Of a DNA stretch of 15,414 nt, positions 1-8,489 are shown piece after piece. Origin of the DNA: Hydnum rufescens UP504 (Eukaryota; Basidiomycota; Agaricomycetes; Cantharellales; Hydnaceae). Below the pieces are notes generated by a model that was not told the DNA's origin, did not search any database, and saw only the letters and a list, made by a program, of their open reading frames with translations. The stretch lies in the NCBI GenBank assembly GCA_014904985.1, contig MU129212.1, forward strand, positions 1 to 15,414. Reading direction: 5' to 3'. Within the stretch, counting starts at the first letter, position 1, and every line of letters starts with the position of its first letter. The position numbers were made by a program, and so were the translations under genes.

Positions 1-95
1 ACCCCCCCAGGTGATGTTGAGTGGGAGATGAGGGGAAGATGAGGAACTGTGAGGCCAGAAGTTCTCAGAAAACACTGAAAGTAGGTGTGTTGAAA
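1..95. repeat. Left palindrome arm, outer visible part
   Basis: This stretch is the reverse complement of 14129-14223 with no difference that I can see (position p pairs with 14224 minus p). It is the part of the left arm that lies outside the retrotransposon; the arm resumes at 11689. It begins at the window edge inside a run of seven C, so the arm probably continues to the left. The sequence belongs to the first half of the roughly 300-bp tandem unit found at 14026-15414. It contains no CpG and no gene. Confidence 0.95.
91..95. repeat. Target site duplication, left copy (TGAAA)
   Basis: TGAAA directly precedes the TG that opens the 5' LTR, and the same five bases directly follow the CA that closes the 3' LTR (11684-11688). 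Five base pairs is the usual duplication made by Ty3/Gypsy integrases. The unduplicated site survives in the other palindrome arm at 14129-14133 (TTTCA on the + strand). Confidence 0.95.
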
Positions 96-663
96 TGTAA
101 TATAGCTCTTTAGTATATGAAGTCCTTCTTTCCATTTTAGGACACTTATGTAATAGCATGGTCTGCGATGATTGTAGTCATGGATGTTATCAAATGGAGA
201 GTAACTTCTTGCCCGGACCTCTATGCTCATGCGAGACCCGCAAAACCTTCCCATCACATCACTATCGACGTGACCTGCTACTGATGCACCCCCCCTCTTT
301 CTGTTCTAGCGGCTGCTCGGACAGCTGGCCTACTCGGCAAGTCTCGTATCAACACGACTCTGACTGTGAGTACAGCCCTTTAGCCTACTCACTGACTTCT
401 ATCCCTCCCCTTAGATAGTCATTACGCCACTTGGCTAACGACTACTTACTTGCCTTCATCATCCTCCCTCTTCCCCTGCACTCTTTTCTCCCGGACTTGG
501 AGTGAAGCAAGTGCCTAGCTCCGTGCCCAGTTCCCCCGCTCGAGGCTAGTGCTGAGAGTGGTAGGAATTCTACTCTTCTCAATCCCTTTCTTCCCCCCAT
601 CGACTCCACCTTGTCTAACGACGACTATCGCGTATGTTCGCAGTCGAACAATGCACTATTACA
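96..663 (+). repeat. 5' long terminal repeat
   Basis: Begins TGTAATATAG and ends CTATTACA. It aligns without gaps to 11116-11683 at a constant offset of 11020. I count 52 differences, all C/T or G/A, of which 50 fall at a CpG in the inferred ancestor. In several places the two copies carry opposite products of one CpG (TG in one LTR, CA in the other), for example 118-119, 181-182, 477-478 and 654-655. It should hold the promoter and transcript start, but I cannot place a TATA box or the R region with confidence. Short open frames inside it (such as 158-418) are not supported as genes. Confidence 0.97.
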
Positions 664-664
664 T

Positions 665-680
665 TGGTTCCCTCTAGCCG
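665..680 (+). promoter_or_regulatory. Candidate primer binding site
   Basis: One base after the 5' LTR the sequence reads TGGTTCCCTCTAGCC. Primer binding sites of LTR elements normally start with TGG, complementary to the CCA end of the primer tRNA. I could not match the following bases to a known tRNA 3' end, and no reverse complement of TTGGTTCCC appears in the LTR that would suggest Tf1-type self-priming. The call rests on position and the TGG only. Confidence 0.4.
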
Positions 681-763
681 ACAAGGTGGTCAAACCAATC
701 CCAACGCCACACACTCCCTCCACTTTTCCCTCCCCTCTCTACACACATGAGTCCCTGTCGACC

Positions 764-3664
764 ATGGGTCACTGGTCAAAGTCTCTGAAGCCCAACCTCC
801 ACATGAGAATTGCTCACCATGTCCCGTCTTCGGATCATGAAGATGTGCTCTATCACCCTGCCATGCATGAATGTGTAGCTATCCCTCCCCGGCTCCGGTC
901 ATTAGCCCAGTACCTCGAGATTGTCAAGAGACTCAACGAGCCGGTAGGAGACTACACTGACCCCTTTTCGAGCACACCTGTTACAACGTTCCAATTCATC
1001 TCCATATGGATGAAGTTCGTGCCTGCCCAATATCACACCTCATACTTCCTATTCAAGGAGGATCAGCAGGAGTGGTATGTGGATCAGGAGCTCCTCATTA
1101 CGATCCAAACTGCCCTAGAGAGGCTGCAGAATGTCATTACCGACATCGTAGCAATAGTAGGGGAAGAGCCCCATACCTTTGTAATAGATCGGGATTCCAA
1201 ATTGACCAAGCAACTCTGGACATCTAAGGAGCTTAAAAAACTTATGATGGCCGACAAGCTGTTGAAACTATGGGCAGAGTTGACCCTTGCGAGGCTGTAC
1301 AAGCTGAGGAAGCTCCACCAGGGGGAGAGTCTATCGACCCCCATGGCCTCAGAGGATTCGCTACCTCCTACCCCTGAATTAAGGGAACGGCTGCATAAGG
1401 CCTGGCATGACCCACACCTGCCCACTAAGAAAATTGCCAGGCGAGCTGTAGCTGTGGGATGGGAGGCTCTAGAAGCTGACGTCGACGGGGTTCGCCCCAT
1501 AGTACAAGCATCCAGACACCCATTTTCTGGAAATCAGGCTGCCAAGTATGGAGAATATGACTTCAAGATGGAGGAAGCTCTTGAGGTGCAGCCCCTGCCT
1601 CGGATCGATGCCAAGCCATCTGGCCTAGGGCTCTTTGTATCAGCCACCACCCTAGAGGAACAACAGGCAAGTACCAGCTGCTGGACAACCCTCAGTCCAA
1701 ACGCAGGGCCGGGATCCATACTCGACGTGCCAGCCTGGCCAACCCCCCCTTTAGAGTTAGCTGCGTTCTCTCGCTTGTCCAACTATAGAGCCTCCTCCAT
1801 TGATTTGGAGTCGTCCCCCTCAAAGTGGCAGGAAGTGCCTCTTCAAGGTTCAAGCACTCCCATGCCCAACCCTCGTAATTGATTCGCGACCTTTTCCCAA
1901 TGAGTGTCCACCCTGGGGGAAGGGCTACGTAACGCCTTATGGACCCCGTCAAAAGCCAATTTGGGAGTTGGTGAGGACTATTTGGGACTCCCTCCAAGTG
2001 GAGGCGCCCATATGCATTGTGTTGGGGAGGCACCCCATGCCCGTTCGCCACTAGCCAACTACCTCATCAACCAAGCAGAGTCTGCTGAAGGAGGAGCTGG
2101 GCAGGCGAGGTCCCTCTGGAATGCAGCAACTGACACACCCACCCTGCCAGCCCTGGGAGTGTCAAGGGCCCATGGGTACTATGCTGAGATGCTCTCTGCT
2201 CTCCCAACCAGGCCGCCAGCGACCCTCTTCCCTCAAGAGCAGGCCACCACTCCCATACCCTTTGCATTCCTGCCAATGAAGGGGCTTCTCATCTCTCAAG
2301 CCTCAAATGGGAGCACCGCACTCTCGGGCCCCCTCTACGCTGGAATGTCTGAGCCGATCCCTACGGAGTCTAAAGGGAAAGGCCCGATGCCTCCCCCCTC
2401 ATGCCCAACCAGCTCTAAGGGCAGTGAGCCAGGACCGTCAAGAGGTGGCAGCGGTGGTGGTGATGGCGGTGGTAGTGGAAGTCCAGGACAAGGTGGCCCA
2501 GGCCCAGGATTCCCTCCCAGTGGAGGATCCCCTGGCCCTACTGGCCCCCCAGGACTGCCCAGCCCACCTGGCCCCCCTGGACCTCCAGGGCCCCCAGGAG
2601 GCACAGCCAATGCCCTGCCCCAAGGAATCACCTGGGATCACTGCCTCAAGTGGACTGTGGTGCCCAAATGGGATGGCAACAAGGATATGGCCATCGATTG
2701 GCTCTACGAGTGCAACGACCTTGTAAATTTAGGCTCTGAACTGGAGTGTATGATGCCTACAATCGCGTCCCTAAGGTTCAAAGGAGCTGTGGTGACAGCC
2801 TGGCGAGCGCACTCGACACCCATCAAGCATACCATCCTTCAATCATGGGACAATTTACATGAATGGGTGCTGCATTGCTACCTCGGTGAAGCCTGGTATA
2901 CCTCTGAATGCCTCAAATACAATAGCAAAGTATTTTGAAGCACCGACCATCCTCAGGAGTCGCCTGCTGAGTACATTCAGCAACGTATCCTGTTATCACA
3001 CATCTTCCTTCGGTTTACTGCGAACAGCCCAGAGGAGACAGCTTCAGTGATGGGGAATGCTCCCACACCATGGGACATCATCCTGCGGTGGAGCAAGAGG
3101 CCGCCAATCAAGTCAGTCCTCATGCTTGCCAAACAATTCGAGCCCACACTAGTGATGCAGTGGAAGTCCATGCAGCACTATCAATGGTGAACAGAAGCAG
3201 GAAACTCGAGAAGGGCCAACTTCGTGGCCCAGGATGACACTACAGGAGAGGCTGAAGACGATTCAACCTTTTCGGCTTTCAAAGACAATCCCGAGGGAGC
3301 CTTCCAGTACTCTAGTGAGGAAAAGGAAGGGAACAATACCTCGAACGTGTTTAGTGTAGGGCGATGGCAAGGGGGGCGAACTGGCATTCCATGATCCTGC
3401 CCTCAACCCAACAGCAAAATGGCAGACAGTGTGGAAAAAACCTATCCATACCCCCACGATGACTCGGTAGTTAGCCACCACAAGCCTGGTCAGAAATGCT
3501 TTGCCTGTGGAAGTGACAAGCACTGGGTGAGGGACTGCAAACACCATGGGGCGTATTCTAGTTGTCTGGAAAGGAAGACTCTTAAGAAGGAGCATAGGCG
3601 CTATGAATCCCCTAGCTACAAAGCAGCTTATGCTGCTATAATCGATGCTACGCCAAATTTTTAA
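764..3664 (+). pseudogene. gag: gag, broken by five in-frame TGA codons
   Basis: One reading frame of 967 codons. The start at ATG 764 is chosen for its Kozak context ACCATGG. Gag would form the particle that packages the element RNA. The first ~370 codons (MGHWSKSLKPNLHM...) are a charged, mostly helical-looking region that I do not recognise. Codons ~560-617 form a Gly-rich then collagen-like linker (repeated GPPG, positions 2438-2611). From codon ~622 comes a capsid-like segment with WDGNKDMAIDWLYECNDLV, and codons 912-925 (3497-3538) are a zinc knuckle CFACGSDKHWVRDC, CX2CX4HX4C, which binds RNA. In-frame stops at 1880, 1901, 2936, 3188 and 3392 are all TGA, best explained as mutated CGA arginine codons. 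The terminal TAA (3662-3664) abuts a slippery site leading into pol. A short upstream ORF (ATG 747) overlaps the start. Confidence 0.88.
3497..3538 (+). other. Gag CCHC zinc knuckle
   Basis: The gag frame reads CFACGSDKHWVRDC, an exact C-X2-C-X4-H-X4-C retroviral-type zinc knuckle. In Gag nucleocapsid regions this motif binds the genomic RNA. It lies about 40 codons before the end of gag, the usual place, and confirms the frame used for this damaged gene. Confidence 0.95.
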
Positions 3665-3702
3665 TTGAGGAGCTAACGAAGCCCACTCCACTGTCTAGCT
3701 CC
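3655..3702 (+). promoter_or_regulatory. Candidate -1 ribosomal frameshift signal between gag and pol
   Basis: In the gag frame the codons are CCA AAT TTT TAA, so 3655-3661 is the heptamer A AAT TTT of the canonical X XXY YYZ form, and the gag stop follows at once. Slipping back one base moves the ribosome into the pol frame at TTA (3661), which stays open for 139 codons until a TGA at 4078. Seven bases downstream GGAGCTA (3669-3675) can pair with TAGCTCC (3696-3702), closing a 20-nt loop; no convincing pseudoknot was found. The alternative is that a six-T run lost one T, since adding one T would fuse gag and pol in one frame. Confidence 0.5.
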
Positions 3703-4080
3703 CCTGTATTTAATTGGAAGCCCACATATGTAGAGATGCGAAGCAACTTGTTGCATAATGTAAACATAGTGACAAATAATATACTACTTCCCCTGCCGGT
3801 GAGAACCCCCTTGGACCCCCATAAAAAGCAGCCCAGCAAGCCAGTAGCAAAGGAAGTGCACGCGGAAATGCAGCAACTTCCAACCATCGCCATAAGACCA
3901 GCTACACCTGAAAAGGGGCTCAGAGAACTGGCTGAAACGCTGGCTATCCTTCCAGTGAAGGTTATCTGCTGCGCAAAAGCCAGAACCACACCCCCTGGCA
4001 AATCTGCTCTGGGCATTACAGCTCTTAGCGTCTATGGAGGACACTTAGGGATGCCCTCGGCTCCAGAAGTACAGTTATGA

Positions 4081-4482
4081 CTGGACTCAGGTGCAGATAT
4101 TACATTGATCTCAGAAGAGTGCTACAAGGCCTTAGAATGGCAACCAAAGCTACAAAAGGGAATGAAGCTCAGCCTGTTTGAGCTCACGAACCAGGCAAAG
4201 ATCCTAGGCTACATCAACCTCCCCATCTTCATGCCCACGGCTGACAGATGACTGCTGGAGTTCATTGAGGAGGCCTACGTGATACCAAAAATGAATGTCC
4301 CAGTCCTACTAGGAGAGGACTTTCAGGTCAATTATGAAGTTTCCATGCTCAGGACAGCCCAAGAGACACGCTTGTTGATTAACCAGCCACAGGAGGCATT
4401 CGATGTGCAAGCACACTCGACTCCCCCAGTGGTAAAGGACTTTGAAGTGCATCCCTGTCACCCCCCAGGGATCAAGGATTGA
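4081..4482 (+). pseudogene. Pol: aspartic protease domain
   Basis: The frame reads LDSGADITLISEECY from 4081, with the catalytic aspartate of the D-S/T-G triad at 4084. About 80 residues later VPVLLGEDF (4297-4323) matches the conserved C-terminal retropepsin segment, in which a hydrophobic-ILG-D/E-x-F pattern is usual. The enzyme would cleave the Gag and Pol polyproteins. TGA codons at 4078, 4249 and 4480 interrupt it. Confidence 0.85.
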
Positions 4483-5096
4483 TCTGCCTACCTCACTGCC
4501 TCAAGAGACCCCATAGGTGTCCTGCCAAAATCCTTGGCACCGCGGCTGGTATGAGCCACCAAGGATGTGCGGATCTACCCCTGTTGGGTTGCCAAAGTCC
4601 CTGTTCAGGGACTGACCACAGGATGAGACAAGTGGTTTATGGAAAGAGTCACCCTCCCCACTTGTAATGGATGTTTCCTAGCTGCCCTTCCACTTTGATC
4701 AAGTCCGGCGAGCTTATAATACCCGTAGCCAATATGTCACCTACCTGGGAATGGATTCGAAAAGGCGACACTCTGGGCATCCTACATGATCCGGATAAGT
4801 ATCTGGACTGTGCACATGGGGAGCTTCACCAGGAGCACTTGGAAGCATATGCTTGAGTGGTTCAGAAGCTAGCTAAAGGATCGCTGGGGGACCAAGATAT
4901 GTCAGATCAGGCTCTCACACAGTCTAGAGCCTTGGAGATCCCTCCAGAACCAGATGGGCCAGATGAGCTATGGGGTCCCAAAACATCCGAACCAGCTGAT
5001 CCCACAACCTATGATTCGAAGAAGCTGGAAGAACTCTTTGATATAGCCCCAGACGCCCCTCCTGAGATAAGGGCTAGGACCCTGGCACTGGTCTGA

Positions 5097-5990
5097 AAGC
5101 ACATCCGAGCTTTCGGCTTTGATGATCACTTAGGAACATTAGAGATGATAGCCAAGATCCGCACAAAGGAGGATACCCACCCTGTCTCGATGCCTATGTA
5201 TGGAGCCTCACCAGCGAAAAGGCAAGTTATTGACAAGCAAATGGACAAGTGGATTCGCCAAGAGGTCATAGAACTGTCAAAGAGCCCCTGGGCAGCCCCA
5301 GTAGTCATCGCATACCAGAATGGGAAGCCTAGATTCTGCATTGACTACAGGAAGTTGAACGCCATGACTATTCCTGATGAATTCCCAATCCCTAGGCAAT
5401 CGGAGATCCTACAGGCCCTCTCAGGATCACAAGTTCTCTCAGCGCTAGATGCATTGGCTGGCTTCCACCAGATGGCAATGAGGGACGAGGACAAGGAGAA
5501 GACAGCTTTCAGGTCACACCGGGGATTATGGCAGTTCAGGCGGATGCCCTTCGGCCTGCGTAATGGCCCATCCATCTTCCAATGGATGATGCAGGCGATC
5601 CTCGCCCCCTTCTTATGGATATTCTCACTGGTGTATATAGACGACATCGTTGTATACTCAAAATCCTATGAAGAGCACCTGCACCACCTGGACAAAGTGC
5701 TGCAAGCATGTGCAGAGGCGAGATTGACACTTGCGCCCAAGAGGTGCCACCTCATGTACACTTCAATCCTACTATTAGGCCAGAAGGTCTCCCGGCTTGG
5801 ACTATTGACCCACAAGGAAAAGATAAAGGTGGTAATGAACTGAGCTCGCCCCCATAACAGGTCATCACTGCAGACATTCTTAGGAATGGCGGTGTACTTC
5901 TCTCATTTCATACCTCATTATTCAGAACGAGCTGCACCATTGTTTGAGCTGTTATGAAAGAACGTAAGCTGGCTCTGGGGGGCTGAACAG
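5097..5990 (+). pseudogene. Pol: reverse transcriptase domain
   Basis: Ty3-type reverse transcriptase blocks appear in order: a lead-in ending in KSPWAAPVVIA, then GKPRFCIDYRKLN (5320-5358), LSALDALAGFHQMAM (5436-5480), TAFRSHRGLWQFRRMPFGL (5502-5558) and the catalytic YIDD followed by IVVYS (YIDD at 5634-5645). The connection toward RNase H follows with FLGMAVYFSHFIPHYS near 5880-5920. The main palm and finger blocks lie in an uninterrupted stretch (5097-5840); TGA codons at 5841 and 5955 cut the thumb and connection. Confidence 0.95.
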
Positions 5991-6035
5991 GAACAGGCCT
6001 TCGAGGACATTAAGGAGGGCCTGGTCTCAGCCCCA

Positions 6036-6600
6036 GTGCTAGGACACCCTATGGCAGGGAAACCATACCAAATCTATTCGGATGCCTCAGATGTAGCTAT
6101 AGGATCTAGCCTACAGCAAATTCAACCTATAGCAGTACGGGATCTGAAGGGTACCAAGACCTATGAACGAATCTTACATGTCCACGCTGAGGGTGAACCA
6201 GTACCAAGACTGGCCCGTCAGATCGCATGAAATACAGATGATGCACCCGAACCAGAGGCTTGGGCCCAAGATGTAGAAGAAATGATAGTCCATGTAGAGA
6301 GGGTCATAGCCTACTGGAGTCGATCACTAAAGACAGCTGAGCGGAACTATTCAGTGATGGAATGAGAAGCCCTGGGAGTGAAGGAAGCGCTAGTGCGCTT
6401 CCAGCCCTTCATCAAGGGCGAAAAGAACATTGTGATCACTGATCACACTGCACTGCAATGGGCTAGGACTTATGAGAATGCCAACCAGCATCTAGTGGCG
6501 TGGGGGGCTGTATTTGCAGCATATCCAGGCCTGGACATAGTGCATAGAGCAGGGATCATACATTCCAATGTCGACCCCCTCTCAAGACAGACAGATTCCA
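6036..6600 (+). pseudogene. Pol: RNase H domain with an internal insertion
   Basis: RNase H removes the RNA strand of the hybrid made by reverse transcriptase. YSDASDVAIG places the first catalytic Asp at 6081. AERNYSVME-stop-EALGV places the Glu at 6366 with TGA at 6363. ITDHTALQW puts the third acid at 6441, and NVDPLSR the last at 6573. Between the first strand and the AERNYS motif lie about 80 residues (including PIAVRDLKGTKTYER and an acidic stretch) where most Ty3/Gypsy enzymes have about 25, so there is a lineage-specific insertion of roughly 55 residues. It holds the TGA at 6228. Confidence 0.9.
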
Positions 6601-6869
6601 CCGCATCAATCACCGGTGGAAGACAGCTCTCCCCCCCTCCCAAGTCAGCTTCCTGAGCAGATGATATATTCCTGGGAGGACGCGGTTGACAGACAACCAG
6701 CAGCATGAGTGGCCTTTTTGACAACTAGATCCCAAAAGCAGAAACAGATAGCTACGAAGGGATCGTCATCTCCACCAGATGAAATGGAGGAAGCAGCATG
6801 ACAATGACGCAGGACGGGGAACCCACCAGCATGAGAATGGCTTCCCCAAACACTGAACATAGCTGCCCA

Positions 6870-7850
6870 TCCCTCACGAATAGAATCCTTTGTCAAAGGG
6901 TACCAAGAGGACCTGAGCTTTAAGAGGCATTGGGAGGAAGCAACGGTTGACGAGGTCGAGCTCTCTGCAGCTCAGAGATTTTACCGATCGGATGAAGGCC
7001 TTCTTCTCTTCCGTGATGCTGACTGGGTAGCCCGACTGTGTGTACCCAAATCAGAGACACGAAGAATCCTACAGGAAAATCATGAGCTACCTGGGGAGTC
7101 AGCACATGCAGGCTCCTCCAGGCTGTTTCTCAGGTTGGCCACGAGGTTCTACTGGCCAAGAATGTGGACAGACATTGTAGAATTTACAAGGACATGCGAC
7201 ATCTGCCAGAAAATCAAGACAGACAAGCGAGGTCCCATAGGGAAGTTACATCCCCATGTGATCCCTCTGCTCCCATTTGAAGTGGTGACTCTGGACCTCA
7301 TCACAGGCCTCCCAAAGTTGAGAGGGCATGACGCAGTGTTGGTAGTCATGGACAAGCTCACAAAGTTCATCCAATACATCCCCACCACCTCGAATTTGAA
7401 GCAGGAGGGCTTTGCCAGCCTGTTTGTGGAACATGTTGTGCTCAAATATGGCATTCCTTGCCAGATGATTGCAGACAGAGATGCCAGATGGGCCAAATCC
7501 TTCTGGGCATCAGTAGCAAAGCACCTGAATCTGGACCTGCTGCTCTCCATGTCCCACCACCCTCAAACGGATGGCCAGACAGAAAAGGTGAACGACACCC
7601 TGGAGGTTGCATTACGAGCGTATACAGCTGGAGATTGCAGTTCTTGGGCCCAGTGGCTAGGGATGCTCACGATGGCCCATAATTCCACCCCACATTTTTC
7701 TACAGGCTATTCACCATTTTTCCTGTTGCATGGATACTCCCCCCACACAAGTGCTAATGTAATAGATCCCACCAGCTGAGGCCTTGAATGCTTCGAACTC
7801 AATAGCGCAATGGCCATGACATTCATCAGTGAACTAGAAGTACACCGGTC
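6870..7850 (+). pseudogene. Pol: DD35E integrase domain
   Basis: The HHCC zinc-binding module has His at 7081 and 7105 and Cys at 7195 and 7204, with RFYWPRMW between, as in Ty3 integrases. The catalytic triad is Asp 7294 (TLDLITGLP), Asp 7474 (IADRDARW) and Glu 7582 (HHPQTDGQTEK). The spacing of 59 and 35 residues is a classic D,D35E core. The enzyme joins element ends to chromosomal DNA, and the 5-bp duplication fits it. The core itself is open from 6835 to 7776; TGA codons at 7777 and 7852 truncate it before the chromodomain. Confidence 0.95.
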
Positions 7851-7854
7851 ATGA

Positions 7855-8364
7855 GCAAGAGATGCTCTAGCCCACACTCAAGCTAGGCAAGCCAAAGCTT
7901 ATGATTTGGGAAGGCATGATGAAGAGTTCCAGGAAGGAGATGAGGTTCTAGTGAACCCTCACTCCCTAGAGCTTGTCAATGTACAAGGGATGGGGAGGAA
8001 GCTAGTCCAGCGGCGCATAGGGCCCTTCCAGATCTCAGAAAAGCTCAACCCTGTAGTCTACTGCTTACACATACCACCCGAGTACAAAATGCACCCCATT
8101 GTGAACATCCACCATTTGACTAAGTACCACCGGGATGAGCGAAGTGGAGGAAGAGCAGAGCTCCCAGAATTAAGGGAGCTGTCAACAGAAGAAGAATATG
8201 AGGTTGAAAAGTTAGTAGGCCACAGATACAACCCACTAAGGAAACGAAGAGAGTACCTAGTACAGTGGAAAGGGTATGGGCCAGAGCATGACATGTTCGA
8301 ACCAGAATTGGCGTTGTGGAATGCCTTCTCGAGGCTCAGGGAGTATCGCAAGACCCTAGAGTGA
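7855..8364 (+). pseudogene. Pol: integrase C-terminal region and chromodomain
   Basis: After the TGA at 7852 the same frame continues with an SH3-like integrase tail (FQEGDEVLVN, RRIGPFQISEKLNP, HPIVNIHHLTKY). A chromodomain then runs from about 8197 to 8361: YEVEKLVGHRYN, EYLVQWKGYGPEHDMFEP and LREYRKTLE. Chromodomains at this place mark chromoviruses and are thought to steer integration to histone-marked heterochromatin, which fits landing inside another repeat. The frame ends at TGA 8362-8364, probably the true pol stop because no coding sense follows. Confidence 0.92.
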
Positions 8365-8489
8365 CACTCCCCTAAAACATTTATGCCATGAGGCTAACCG
8401 CAAGGCTGTGGATCACTATTTAGCTCTCCCTTTCCCTTCTTTATTCTCCCTTCCACTCCCCCTTCCTCACTTCTACGTTATTAGGACTG
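8365..8489 (+). other. Short spacer with CT-rich tract before the third coding block
   Basis: No coding sense is seen here in any frame. From about 8421 to 8476 the + strand is almost pure pyrimidine (runs such as CTCTCCCTTTCCCTTC), followed by TTATTAG at 8479-8484. A pyrimidine tract ending in an AG fits a 3' splice acceptor for a spliced subgenomic message. CT tracts are also common just upstream of transcription starts in fungi. I cannot decide between these. Confidence 0.4.

Larger units (their letters stand above)
3661..8364 (+). pseudogene. pol: pol polyprotein (protease, RT, RNase H, integrase, chromodomain), broken
   Basis: Pol supplies the enzymes that mature the particle, copy the RNA and insert the DNA. 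The coding sense can be followed without large gaps from 3661 to the TGA at 8362-8364. It starts in the -1 frame relative to gag, drops one base of phase between about 4668 and 4695, and regains it near a seven-C run at 6631-6637. In-frame stops at 4078, 4249, 4480, 4552, 4624, 4854, 5094, 5841, 5955, 6228, 6363, 6706, 6799, 6805, 6832, 7777 and 7852 are all TGA. The stop at 6363 lies where the RNase H motif normally has arginine in (E)REAL, which supports CGA to TGA decay. No functional enzyme can be made from this copy. Confidence 0.93.

Noticed and set aside
158..418. 86-codon open frame in the 5' LTR
   Set aside because: It lies wholly inside the LTR, its 3' LTR counterpart carries many CpG transitions, and the product has no recognisable feature. 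Best seen as chance.
664..690. Tf1-like self-priming at the primer binding site
   Set aside because: No reverse complement of the bases after the LTR was found in the LTR; the similar CTGGTTCCCCC near 11548 is in the same orientation and cannot pair.
1084..1500. 138-codon - strand open frame inside gag
   Set aside because: It is the complement of the gag coding frame, with no motif of its own.
2335..2631. Gly/Pro-rich frame on the - strand opposite the gag linker
   Set aside because: Both strands of a GGN/CCN repeat are open and Gly/Pro-rich. The + strand frame is continuous with capsid and zinc knuckle, so the - strand one is a shadow.
764..8364. TGA read as a sense codon (alternative code or readthrough) instead of stops
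   Set aside because: LTR decay shows heavy CpG loss that predicts CGA to TGA, and the TGA at 6363 replaces a conserved arginine. A recoding model would not explain the LTR pattern. Intact sibling copies would settle it.
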